From NCBI GenBank assembly GCA_964348795.1, contig CAYGDY010000012.1, positions 15,528-79,527 on the forward strand: a stretch of DNA of 64,000 bases, given 5' to 3'. The notes under the pieces were generated by a model. That model searched no databases and had not been told where the DNA came from. It saw nothing but the letters and a program-made list of their open reading frames with translations. Below, one piece after another: positions 42,629-51,567 of the stretch (the stretch's first letter is position 1; each line of letters begins with the position of its first letter). The DNA is from JADLAT01 sp964348795 (lineage in GTDB: Bacteria; Pseudomonadota; Alphaproteobacteria; Micavibrionales; Micavibrionaceae). The position numbers were made by a program, and so were the translations under genes.

Positions 42629-45250
42629 ATGGCTTACAGCGATTTTGGTACACACACCACAGCCGGACACACACCATTACACACCGACACACACACTTTT
42701 CAAGCCGATAACGGCCCCATCACCCTCCCCGACTCCACTTATATCCGTGACGCGGATTTCAGCCGAGACGGAGCTGATCTGGTTTTGCAAGGACCGCATG
42801 GCACCGCCACCATCGAAGGATATTTTGCACAAGAAACCCCGCCCCACCTGACCAGCCCTGATGGGGCAACCCTGACCCCTGCACTGGTCGAGTCCTTTAC
42901 CAAAAGTGCGCCGGAATACGCCGCCAATACCACCGCCAGCGATGAAAGCCCCGTGGGCGCAGTGCAGGAATTCTCGGGTCAGGCCACCGTGACCCACTCC
43001 GATGGGACCGTGGAACATGTTGCGAAAGGCACGGCCATCTATCAGGGAGATATCGTGGAGACCAGCGCAGATGGCGCGGTCAATATCCATTTCAACGATG
43101 ACACGTCCTTTGCCGTATCGGAAAATGCCAAACTGGCAATTGACGAATATGTCTATGATCCGGAAACAGAGTCCGGCGCGCAAAATTTCTCGGTCCTCAA
43201 AGGCGTCTTCGTCTTTACCTCGGGCTTGATCGGCCGCGATGACCCCGATGATGTAAAAATCGACACCCCCACAGGCTCGATCGGGATTCGCGGAACCGTG
43301 ATCGCGGGCGATGTCAACGCCGGACAGATCACCGTTCTGGAAGGGGCCATTGTCGTACGGGATCTGGCGGGCCATGAGATGACTTTGGCCACACAATATG
43401 AAACAGCCAAAATCGTCCCAGGCGAAGGCGTCCATAACATGGGGCAGATCTCGGCCCATGACCTTTCAAGCCGTTTTTCGAGTATCTCGGACGTGGCACC
43501 GGACCTGTTCTCCTCTGTCAACGATTCTGCGGCAGAACAAAAAAATGCCGATCCCGCCCACGCCACGGAAAACGGAGAGTCCAAAGACCCCGCACCGGAG
43601 CAAACGCCTGACACACCCGCCGACAAACAGGAAAAATTCGATGCAAATGGCACGGTGGACAAAAACGGTGACCATCAGGTGGATGGTACCTTGTCCCACC
43701 AGCCAGCACAGGACGGACCGGCTGGCGCAGAGCCTGCCAAGCCGGCACTTCCCCCCATAGGCCCTCAGGGCATGCTCGGAACAGATCCCATGACAGGCGG
43801 GCAAGCCATGATGAACGGCATGCCCCAGATAGGGCACGGCATGGGGCTCTCCCCGCAGGGCATGGCAGGGACTTTGCCGCCGCCCAATGGTGGCGCCTTC
43901 TTTGACATGGGACCCCAGCCCCTCGCCTCGGCAGTCAATACGGTATTAGCGGATGGAACGCACTTGCCGCTACCACCTTTGAACATCCTCCCCCCGCCCC
44001 CCTTCCTGAACGGGGACACAACGGGGACAAATTTTGTGGATCACGCGCCCATACACATCAAAACGACCGGCGTGGCCAACATGATCCAAAATAGCAATCT
44101 GGCACCGGATGTTTACTTCAAAGCAGCAGAAGGGCATGAATGGTCCTACGGGTTTCACAATGAATTTGTCAATCTGGACTCCGATCACGGCGATGCTCTG
44201 CATTACCAGCTCAGCACGACAACGCTAGGAGCCCTCGCCGATACTGTCACGGCGGGAGGATCATGGACCTTTAATACCGCCAACGGGAAACTCGATATCA
44301 CCTTTGGCACGGTCGCCACGACACAAACCTTCCAGATTGAAATTCAGGCCCTTGATAATGCTGGAAACAGCTCGGGCTTCCACAACTACACCTTCACGGT
44401 GTTTGATACCCCGACAGATATTCCAGCCTCGGTCTTGAGTGCCTCCAACACGCTTTACGCCGATCTCTCCGCCCCCAGCAATAATGCGATCACCGTTATA
44501 GGAAGCAACAACACCCTGTTTATGGGGCAAGGCAACGATACGATCAGTTCTCTAAGCGGAAACGGAAATATTATCAATCTCGGGAAGGGCGATAACACCG
44601 TAACGATCACAAGCGGTACGGACAATACGATTGTCGGAGGGATAAACCACGATATCTATAATCCCTCTGTGGCCCAGAACCAATTCTTCGGGATGGATGG
44701 GGACGATATCGTCAAAATCAATCTGGCAAGCACCAGCCTGATGAGCGCCCTCAATACAACAGGAAACAACGGTATCCTGATGGATACCGGAGACAGCGCC
44801 TTTAAATACGGCGCCATCATCAAGGCCCTGAATGCCAACTATACCTATACGGATTCGACTACGGCCTTTGGAGACACACTCAAACTAACAGGCACAGGCG
44901 GGCACAGCATTGATTTTCAGGCCATCGACAACAACTATCTCAGAGGGATTGAGCGCATTGATGCTACAAGTGCCGGTCTCAATGCCACTGTAACTGTCAA
45001 TTACAATGATGTTCTGAACATGACAGACTATAAAAACACCCTGATTTTCCGAGTGGATAGCGGCGACTCTCTTGTCTTTGACAATACGGACGGGAAGTTT
45101 TCGGCCTTCACCAAACTGGCTGACAACGTGGTGGTGGATGACGGGTACGAGGGCACCGCTACGAACGTCAATTTCGACATATACACCGACGGGAATGTCA
45201 CCTTGCTGGTGCAAGAGAATGGCGCCACCGTGACAGGCCTGCCAGTGTAG
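42629..45250 (+). CDS. large FecR-domain surface or secreted protein
   Basis: An 873-residue protein without signal peptide. A FecR-like domain covers about residues 110-270 (GQATVTHSDGTVEHVAKGTA, DDVKIDTPTGSIGIRGTVIA). A proline- and glycine-rich linker follows, with repeated GMxG/GMP motifs. Then comes a cadherin-like beta-sandwich (about 480-610), a beta-helix-like region (NNAITVIGSNNTLFMGQGND, GNIINLGKGDNTVTITSG) and a C-terminal domain. This layout resembles type I-secreted adhesins with a C-terminal export signal, but no transporter genes are nearby. Confidence 0.82.
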   Translation: MAYSDFGTHTTAGHTPLHTDTHTFQADNGPITLPDSTYIRDADFSRDGADLVLQGPHGTATIEGYFAQETPPHLTSPDGATLTPALVESFTKSAPEYAANTTASDESPVGAVQEFSGQATVTHSDGTVEHVAKGTAIYQGDIVETSADGAVNIHFNDDTSFAVSENAKLAIDEYVYDPETESGAQNFSVLKGVFVFTSGLIGRDDPDDVKIDTPTGSIGIRGTVIAGDVNAGQITVLEGAIVVRDLAGHEMTLATQYETAKIVPGEGVHNMGQISAHDLSSRFSSISDVAPDLFSSVNDSAAEQKNADPAHATENGESKDPAPEQTPDTPADKQEKFDANGTVDKNGDHQVDGTLSHQPAQDGPAGAEPAKPALPPIGPQGMLGTDPMTGGQAMMNGMPQIGHGMGLSPQGMAGTLPPPNGGAFFDMGPQPLASAVNTVLADGTHLPLPPLNILPPPPFLNGDTTGTNFVDHAPIHIKTTGVANMIQNSNLAPDVYFKAAEGHEWSYGFHNEFVNLDSDHGDALHYQLSTTTLGALADTVTAGGSWTFNTANGKLDITFGTVATTQTFQIEIQALDNAGNSSGFHNYTFTVFDTPTDIPASVLSASNTLYADLSAPSNNAITVIGSNNTLFMGQGNDTISSLSGNGNIINLGKGDNTVTITSGTDNTIVGGINHDIYNPSVAQNQFFGMDGDDIVKINLASTSLMSALNTTGNNGILMDTGDSAFKYGAIIKALNANYTYTDSTTAFGDTLKLTGTGGHSIDFQAIDNNYLRGIERIDATSAGLNATVTVNYNDVLNMTDYKNTLIFRVDSGDSLVFDNTDGKFSAFTKLADNVVVDDGYEGTATNVNFDIYTDGNVTLLVQENGATVTGLPV

Positions 45251-45315
45251 AATGGATTTTTGAATCAAAATTATTTGGTTTGGCTATATAATTCAAAGCA
45301 TACCCCCCTCAACAC

Positions 45316-45353
45316 AAAAAAACCGCCAGAAGAATCTCCTTCCGGCGGTTTTT
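45316..45353. terminator. bidirectional terminator
   Basis: ACCGCCAGAAG pairs with CTTCCGGCGGT around an AATCTC loop, flanked by an A-run on one side and a T-run on the other. It lies between two convergent genes and would end transcripts from both. Confidence 0.8.
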
Positions 45354-45371
45354 GTAACACAATCAGGCGTA

Positions 45372-45785
45372 TTAAATATCCAGAGAAGGTGCTGGCTCTT
45401 CCTTCTTCCGGCGCGCTAGAAGGAGCGCCGCCGCACCAGCCGCGAACAAGCCAGCCGCTGGCGGCAAGGGTGTTTCCGCTGGGGGTGGACAATAATCACC
45501 ATGCCCATGGCTCTCTGAGTGGGAAGACGCGCTCGCATAGGCCGATGAGATCACAGAGTTTATGGATGTATTGCTGTTGTTTACAAACACAGTCACGCCC
45601 GGAATTGTAATTTCCGGCGCCGAGATCTCTGCCTTTGCAGAATTCGGACTATACCCCGTCACCGTACTGGTAGAAGAAAAATTACTGTTGTGGATCGATA
45701 TCGTCGCCGCATCAACAGCAGGGGCCGCAAGGACCAGAGAAAGAGCAGTAACCACTCTTGATTCTTTATTAAAACCGAGTTTCAT
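45372..45785 (-). CDS. PEP-CTERM-like exported protein
   Basis: A 137-residue protein with a signal peptide (VVTALSLVLAAPAVDA), a Ser/Asn/Thr-rich middle (NSNFSSTSTVTG) and a C-terminal sorting-like tail: ETPLPPAAGLFAAGAAALLL followed by ARRKKEE. The motif, hydrophobic helix and basic end fit the PEP-CTERM/exosortase type (VPLPAA variant). The last residues after the basic cluster (EPAPSLDI) are unusual. ATG at 45785 has AAGGAAC upstream. No exosortase gene is in the window. Confidence 0.75.
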   Translation of the reverse strand: MKLGFNKESRVVTALSLVLAAPAVDAATISIHNSNFSSTSTVTGYSPNSAKAEISAPEITIPGVTVFVNNSNTSINSVISSAYASASSHSESHGHGDYCPPPAETPLPPAAGLFAAGAAALLLARRKKEEPAPSLDI

Positions 45786-45860
45786 ATGATGTTCCTTTAA
45801 CACAAATGGTCATATTCCAACGCTTTTCTATAACCATACCCTACCCCTGTCAAGGGGAAT

Positions 45861-47339
45861 TTATATCAAACTCTTTCGCACAGCCCCCTGCCATCCCTCC
45901 AGAAGACGGGTTCTTTCTGGCGCATCCATGGCGGGGTTATAGCGTCTGGCACAGCGCCAACCCTCTGCAATCTCTGAAAAAGAGCTAAAAATCCCCGCCT
46001 GAAGCCCTGCCAGCACTCCGGCACCCCAAGCCGTAGCCTCGACATGCTCGGGGATTTCCACGGGCCGGTCCAGAATATCGGCCAGAAACTGACACACAAA
46101 ATTATTGGCCACCAGCCCGCCATCAGCACGCAGGACATCGGGCAAACGCCCTGAATCTTCCGCCATCGCCCGCATGAGATCATAGGTCTGATAGGCCTGC
46201 GCCTCCAACGTAGCCCGCACGATATGCGCCTTTGTACTGTCCCGTGACAGACCGGTAATCATCCCCCGCGCCTCAGGCCGCCAGTACGGGGCACCCAATC
46301 CGGCAAAGGCGGGCACCATGTACACTTCGTTGTTGTCCGGCACACTACGGGCCAGCGCCTCGGTTTCTCCCGCCGATTCAATGACCCCAAGCCCGTCACG
46401 GAGCCATTGCACCGCCGCCCCCGCCATAAAGATAGACCCCTCCAGCGCGTATACAGGCTTTCCAGCGCATTGATACCCGATCGTGGTCAAAAGCCTGTGA
46501 CGGGACGCCCTGAACGTCTCCCCGATATTCATCAGCGCAAAACAGCCTGTCCCGTACGTGGCCTTGCCCATACCTTCCTGAAAACAGGCCTGTCCGACCA
46601 GCGCCGCCTGCTGATCCCCTGCCATTCCCCCGATCCGGTACGATCCACCGACAAGGGCGGGATCCGTCATCCCGAAATCCGAAACATTGTCCCGCACCTC
46701 AGGCAAAAGGGCACGGGGAATATCAAACAGCTTCAACAGCACCTCATCCCATCCCCCGTCCCTGATATTGTACAGCAGGGTGCGGGATGCATTGGTGGCG
46801 TCCGTGGCATGCACACGGCCGCCCGTCAGATGCCAGAGCACAAAACACTCCACCGTGCCAAAAGCCAAGTCACCCGCCTCCGCCCGTGCCCGCGCACCCG
46901 AAACATGCTCCAAAATCCATGCCAGCTTTGTGGCGGAAAAATACGGATCCAGCAACAAGCCCGTTTTTTCTATAATAGTGTTCTCATGCCCTTGCGCTTT
47001 GAGGGTCTCACAGCGCTCTGCCGTCCGGCGATCCTGCCAGACGATGGCATTATAGACAGGTGCGCCCGTTTTCCGGTCCCAGACAATCGTGGTTTCGCGC
47101 TGGTTCGTGATACCGATCCCCGCCACGGTCCTCCGACAATGCACCAGAACCGTCCGTGTCACCGCCAGCGTATCGGCCCAGATCTGCGCAGGGTCCTGCT
47201 CCACCCAGCCCTTGTGCGGATAAAAAAGCGTGAGCGGTTTTTGCGCCATGTCCAGAATGGTACCGTCCGGAGAAAAACACATCGCACGGGTGCTGGTGGT
47301 GCCCTGATCAATCGCGAGCAAACACACATCCCTGTTCAT
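45861..47339 (-). CDS. glpK: glycerol kinase
   Basis: A 492-residue FGGY kinase producing glycerol 3-phosphate. It starts VCLLAIDQGTTSTRAMCFSP, with the substrate-binding GWVEQDPAQIWADTL, TNQRETTIVWDRKTG, and WQDRR, then GDQQAALVGQACFQEGMGKA, YGTGCF, and near the end LRADGGLVANNFVCQFLADI. ATG at 47339 overlaps the glpD stop (ATGA), so glpD-glpK is a coupled operon. glpF is not seen. Confidence 0.96.
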   Translation of the reverse strand: MNRDVCLLAIDQGTTSTRAMCFSPDGTILDMAQKPLTLFYPHKGWVEQDPAQIWADTLAVTRTVLVHCRRTVAGIGITNQRETTIVWDRKTGAPVYNAIVWQDRRTAERCETLKAQGHENTIIEKTGLLLDPYFSATKLAWILEHVSGARARAEAGDLAFGTVECFVLWHLTGGRVHATDATNASRTLLYNIRDGGWDEVLLKLFDIPRALLPEVRDNVSDFGMTDPALVGGSYRIGGMAGDQQAALVGQACFQEGMGKATYGTGCFALMNIGETFRASRHRLLTTIGYQCAGKPVYALEGSIFMAGAAVQWLRDGLGVIESAGETEALARSVPDNNEVYMVPAFAGLGAPYWRPEARGMITGLSRDSTKAHIVRATLEAQAYQTYDLMRAMAEDSGRLPDVLRADGGLVANNFVCQFLADILDRPVEIPEHVEATAWGAGVLAGLQAGIFSSFSEIAEGWRCARRYNPAMDAPERTRLLEGWQGAVRKSLI

Positions 47340-48871
47340 TGCCGTGCAATCTCCGCCACAATTGCGGGCAGGACCTTCTCCAGCACACTCGTTTCCTCTT
47401 CCGTCATCCACATCCCCAGCTTCGAGCGCCGCCAGAGGAGATCTTCGGCCTCCCGCACAAATTCATACCGGACCAAATACATCAATTCCGCCTCGTACAA
47501 GCCAGCGCCAAAATTCTGCCCCAGATCGCTCAGGCTTTGCGTCCCTTCCAGAAAACGGTCCATCCGCGTCCCATAGGCCCTGGCATAGCGCAGGAGAATC
47601 TCCGGAGGGAGCCAAGGATATTCCGCCCGCTTGCTTTCAGTGAAAGCGTCAAAATCCGCATCCGGCATATCGCCCCCAGGCAAACAGGATTGCGCCGTCC
47701 ACGGAACGGACACACGGTTACACCTCTCCAGAAACTGGTCTACGACCTGCTCGGCCAGAATCCGGTACGTGGTGAGCTTCCCGCCAAACACGGAAATCAT
47801 CGGCGCCTTGGAGTCCGTATGGTCGTAAAAATAATAATCACGGGACATCACCCGTGTTTCCTGTTTGGAGGGCTTGCCGTCTTTCTCGAACAAAGGCCGC
47901 ACACCGCTGAAGGTCCATATCACATCATCGCGTGTGATATCGCGCCGGAAATGAGTATTGAACGCCTCGACAAGATACAGCATCTCCGGCTCTGAAATCA
48001 TCGGGGCATAGGGATCACCTTCAAAGGCCTCTTCCGTGGTGCCGATCAAGGTAAAATCCTGCTGATAGGGCATGACAAAAACGATCCGTCTGTCCTGTTG
48101 TTGCACGACATAGGCCTGCTCTCCGTCATACATCTTCGGGATAATAATATGGGATCCCTTGACGAGCCGTACCTTTGGCGCAGGATTATCCAGCGTCCCC
48201 AAACCCGATTCTTCTATGATGTTGCGCACCCACGGCCCTGCGGCATTGGCCACCATGCCCGCACGGATACTCCGGCGCTCTCCCGTTTTTTTATCCTGAA
48301 TTTCCACCCGCCAGTGATCGGGCTGGGGCACGAGTTTCGTGCAGGCCGTCTGTGTGAGAATCGTAGCACCCCGCGCAAACGCATCCATCGCGTTCAACAC
48401 CACCAGACGGGAATCGTCCCCCTGACAATCCGTATAGCAAAAACCTTTCTCATAGGTCGAGACCAAAGGCCCCCCGAGCGCGTGCCCGTGAAAATCAACC
48501 CGCCATGAGGGACGCAAACGATGAAGCGGTGCCAGATGATCATACAAAAACATCCCCAGACGGATCATCCAGAATGGTCTTTGCCCCCGCGCATGCGGCA
48601 GGATAAATTCCATCGGATGGATCACATGGGGCGCCATCGCCAGAAGTGTTTCACGCTCCTGTAAGGAATCTCGCACCAGACGGAATTCCAGAAATTCGAG
48701 ATACCGCAACCCCCCGTGGATGAGTTTCGTACTGGCCGAAGATGTCGCACACGCCAGATCCCGTGCCTCCAGCAACAAGACAGACAAGCCCCGCCCTGCC
48801 GCGTCTCTGGCAATGCCCGCGCCATTAATCCCGCCACCAATCACACACAGGTCGTAATCCACATCCGTCAT
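47336..48871 (-). CDS. glpD: glycerol-3-phosphate dehydrogenase (FAD, aerobic)
   Basis: A 511-residue membrane-associated flavoenzyme feeding electrons from glycerol 3-phosphate to quinone. The FAD-binding start is YDLCVIGGGINGAGIARDAA, with SSASTKLIHGGLRYLEFLEF and a later DKKTGERRSI region; the C-terminal helical domain includes ELMYLVRYEFVREAEDLLWR and RRSKLGM. ATG at 48871 is preferred to an earlier start at 48907. It is the first gene of the glpDK operon. Confidence 0.95.
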   Translation of the reverse strand: MTDVDYDLCVIGGGINGAGIARDAAGRGLSVLLLEARDLACATSSASTKLIHGGLRYLEFLEFRLVRDSLQERETLLAMAPHVIHPMEFILPHARGQRPFWMIRLGMFLYDHLAPLHRLRPSWRVDFHGHALGGPLVSTYEKGFCYTDCQGDDSRLVVLNAMDAFARGATILTQTACTKLVPQPDHWRVEIQDKKTGERRSIRAGMVANAAGPWVRNIIEESGLGTLDNPAPKVRLVKGSHIIIPKMYDGEQAYVVQQQDRRIVFVMPYQQDFTLIGTTEEAFEGDPYAPMISEPEMLYLVEAFNTHFRRDITRDDVIWTFSGVRPLFEKDGKPSKQETRVMSRDYYFYDHTDSKAPMISVFGGKLTTYRILAEQVVDQFLERCNRVSVPWTAQSCLPGGDMPDADFDAFTESKRAEYPWLPPEILLRYARAYGTRMDRFLEGTQSLSDLGQNFGAGLYEAELMYLVRYEFVREAEDLLWRRSKLGMWMTEEETSVLEKVLPAIVAEIARQ

Positions 48872-48974
48872 ATCGGACAGCGTACAACATGTTTCAAGCG
48901 CCTGCAAAGCATCACCTTGGATCAGAACCCGCTTTTCCCCGAGAAAAACCCCAAGATCGCGTTGAAGACGTATG

Positions 48975-49376
48975 CTATGCCATCATCCGGTACAAGATAA
49001 TCCGTAATTTGGCCTCCAGCTGTTTCACGGAAAAAGGCTTGCGGATATAGGCTGTCACACCCGAGGCTCTGGCCTCTACCACCGACTCCACATCACTGCG
49101 GCCCGTGACCATCAAAAACGGCATGTGGGGCTCCACAGTGCGCAATTGACGGAGTAACGCCACCCCCGTCATCGAAGGCATATTCCAGTCACACACAATC
49201 AGATTGATTAAGCCGAACGCTGAATCCATGAATTTCAGAGCCTCTTTTCCGTTGGATGCCTCGAAAATCTGATTCACTCCCATTTCAATCAACATATTGC
49301 GGAGCATCGCCCGTGCCTCGCTCTGGTCATCCACCAGCAATACTTTCAACTCGTTAAATCCTGTACTTGTCGCCAT
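48975..49376 (-). CDS. single-domain response regulator (CheY-like)
   Basis: A 133-residue receiver domain: VLLVDDQ acidic pocket, phosphoacceptor Asp63 in LIVCDWNMPSMTG, FLMVTGRSD with the conserved Thr, and YIRKPFSVKQL with the Lys. There is no output domain. It begins 11 bp after the hybrid kinase stop, so the two probably act together, for example as a phosphorelay. Confidence 0.93.
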   Translation of the reverse strand: MATSTGFNELKVLLVDDQSEARAMLRNMLIEMGVNQIFEASNGKEALKFMDSAFGLINLIVCDWNMPSMTGVALLRQLRTVEPHMPFLMVTGRSDVESVVEARASGVTAYIRKPFSVKQLEAKLRIILYRMMA

Positions 49377-49387
49377 GACGATCCTCT

Positions 49388-51559
49388 CTATTCTTTCAGC
49401 ATGATTTCACGTTGATTTTCCCAAATTCCCCCTCTAAAAAATGGCCCCTCAGCCACCGGCCTTTTCTGTCCTTGAAGTCTCTCGTAAATCAACAGGGCCA
49501 ATGCGCCATACTCCACAGGTTTTGCCATAAAATATGACGATTCAGGAATCGAGACCCGCGCCATATCCCCCCGTGCCGGATACCCGCTCATAAAAATCAC
49601 CGCAATATCTTCGCGGACTTCCTGAACAAGCTCGGCAAGCGCCACGCCGTTGAGTTCGGGCATCACAACGTCTGTCAGCAGAAGATCAATCTTTCCCTCA
49701 TACGCGTCCTGTACTGCCAGCGCTTCGTTTCCATGGGTGGCCTGCAAAACATGCATCCCCAGTTTTTCCAGCATGCCGGAGACCAAAAACAACAAGTCCG
49801 GCTCGTCTTCTGCCACCAGCACCGTATAGCCATCAAACCGGATATGACCGACATCCCGTGCATCACCGGAAACCCTCTTATTGGGTTTTCTTTCTGTCAG
49901 GGGCAGAAAGACCCGCATCATCGTGCCCTGCCCTTCGACAGAATGTACATCAATCATGCCATCCATCTGCTTGACCAGACCATAGACCATCGAAAGCCCG
50001 AGGCCTGTGCCCTTGCCTTGCGACTTTGTCGTATAGAACGGATCAAAGATTTGTTCTATGACGTGCTGGGGCATCCCCATCCCGCTATCGGAAACCGAAA
50101 GGCAGGCATATTCCGCATCCCGTGGAAGCCCCTGAGAGGCCACGGGCAACGCTGTACGTGGAATTTTCCGCACCTCTACCAAAAGCCGCCCACCATGGGG
50201 CATCGCGTCCCGCGCATTGACCACCAGATTCATCAAAATCCGGACAATCGAGTCAGCCTGACACTCTACAAAAGCATCGGCATTTTCACAAAATACCATG
50301 TACTTGATAGAGGCATCCAACAAAGGAGCCAGAAGCGTTTCCTGTTCCCGCACGACCTGCGCCAGATCAATGACTGTTTCCACAACAATCTTGTGCCGGC
50401 TAAAGGTCAACATCTGATTCACAAGGCTGGAACCCCGTTTCGAGGCTTGATGGACCCGCTCCAGATATTCCTGTTCTGGAGCATCGGAGGGCATATTTTT
50501 TCCGGCCATCCGCGCATACCCGTCAATAATGGAAAGTACATTGTTGAAATCATGCGCCACACCCGCCGCCAAGTGCCCGAGCGCTTCGAGTTTCTGGGCT
50601 TTGAACCGTTCGGCCTCTTTTTGTTTCAAGGCTGTCATGTCGGTGAACACGCCAATAACCAGTTTTTCCTGCCGCCGTTCCTGCGAAACCGGAGTCAGTT
50701 TCAAAGCGTAATGCCGTGGGGGACCTTCCGGCTGTTCAAAACACACGGCCACATCGACAGAATCCCTGCCTTGAATATGGACTTGAATGCGCTCCACCAT
50801 CTCGGGGTCTTGCAACGCCAGCAACACAGCCTCTATTGTACTACCACACACCGCCTGCCTGCAAAGGCGCACCATCTCGCAAAAAGCATGGTTTGCAAAG
50901 ACCAGTTTTTCAGCCCCCTCTTCCAGACGGACCACCATAATCCCGTTTGTCGCGACATCCACCGCCTGATGAAGCTGATAATTGGCGGTGTGCAGATTCA
51001 TCACCTCCTCCTCATACAGCCGGATTTTACTCACATCCAGCAACGTCAGAATGGTTGCCCCACCGGACTCATACGCCTCGACCAGAACAAGCCGCCCTTC
51101 GAGGGTATAAATCACTTCCCTGAAACAATTGTGTTTCATATGCTGGGCCGTTCGATTCATCATGTTGCGGATACTGTCATCGGTATATTCCACCGCCATA
51201 TCATAGATAAAATCGAGCACCTCATTCAGGATTACAGGCGCGGGGGTCTGAGATGACAAGAGTGGCAGATAGTGGCGGGCTTGATCGTTTGCCCGTACAA
51301 GCCTCCCCTGTGCATCAAAAAACATAAAGCCGTAACGGGACGTTTCAATCGCCCCTTCCAGTATCCCGTACAGACCTCGTATTCCGGCTTCTCGCTTCAG
51401 AGCCCGCCACAGCAAGATACCCAGCACACACACACCCGCCAGAATCACAAGACTACCGAACAACAAAGCCACCACCTTCCGGAGCACATATTCACATGGA
51501 GGAAAAAAGATAAGGATCAAAAAAGAAAGGCAAAGGCACAACCTCAGGTTAATTTCCAA
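49388..51559 (-). CDS. hybrid sensor histidine kinase (CckA-like architecture)
   Basis: A 723-residue kinase. Two N-terminal membrane segments (about 6-24 and 28-51) have almost no periplasmic loop. Two PAS-like domains follow (about 65-185 and 190-310), then HisKA with H-box His336 (AAGVAHDFNNVLSI), HATPase with MNLVVNARDAMPHGG and GKGTGLGLSMVYGLV, and a receiver domain with Asp630 (LLLTDVVMPELNG). This order resembles CckA and FixL-type hybrids. The start codon is TTG at 51559, only 8 bases from the divergent gene. Confidence 0.9.
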   Translation of the reverse strand: MEINLRLCLCLSFLILIFFPPCEYVLRKVVALLFGSLVILAGVCVLGILLWRALKREAGIRGLYGILEGAIETSRYGFMFFDAQGRLVRANDQARHYLPLLSSQTPAPVILNEVLDFIYDMAVEYTDDSIRNMMNRTAQHMKHNCFREVIYTLEGRLVLVEAYESGGATILTLLDVSKIRLYEEEVMNLHTANYQLHQAVDVATNGIMVVRLEEGAEKLVFANHAFCEMVRLCRQAVCGSTIEAVLLALQDPEMVERIQVHIQGRDSVDVAVCFEQPEGPPRHYALKLTPVSQERRQEKLVIGVFTDMTALKQKEAERFKAQKLEALGHLAAGVAHDFNNVLSIIDGYARMAGKNMPSDAPEQEYLERVHQASKRGSSLVNQMLTFSRHKIVVETVIDLAQVVREQETLLAPLLDASIKYMVFCENADAFVECQADSIVRILMNLVVNARDAMPHGGRLLVEVRKIPRTALPVASQGLPRDAEYACLSVSDSGMGMPQHVIEQIFDPFYTTKSQGKGTGLGLSMVYGLVKQMDGMIDVHSVEGQGTMMRVFLPLTERKPNKRVSGDARDVGHIRFDGYTVLVAEDEPDLLFLVSGMLEKLGMHVLQATHGNEALAVQDAYEGKIDLLLTDVVMPELNGVALAELVQEVREDIAVIFMSGYPARGDMARVSIPESSYFMAKPVEYGALALLIYERLQGQKRPVAEGPFFRGGIWENQREIMLKE

Positions 51560-51567
51560 CAGATTTT

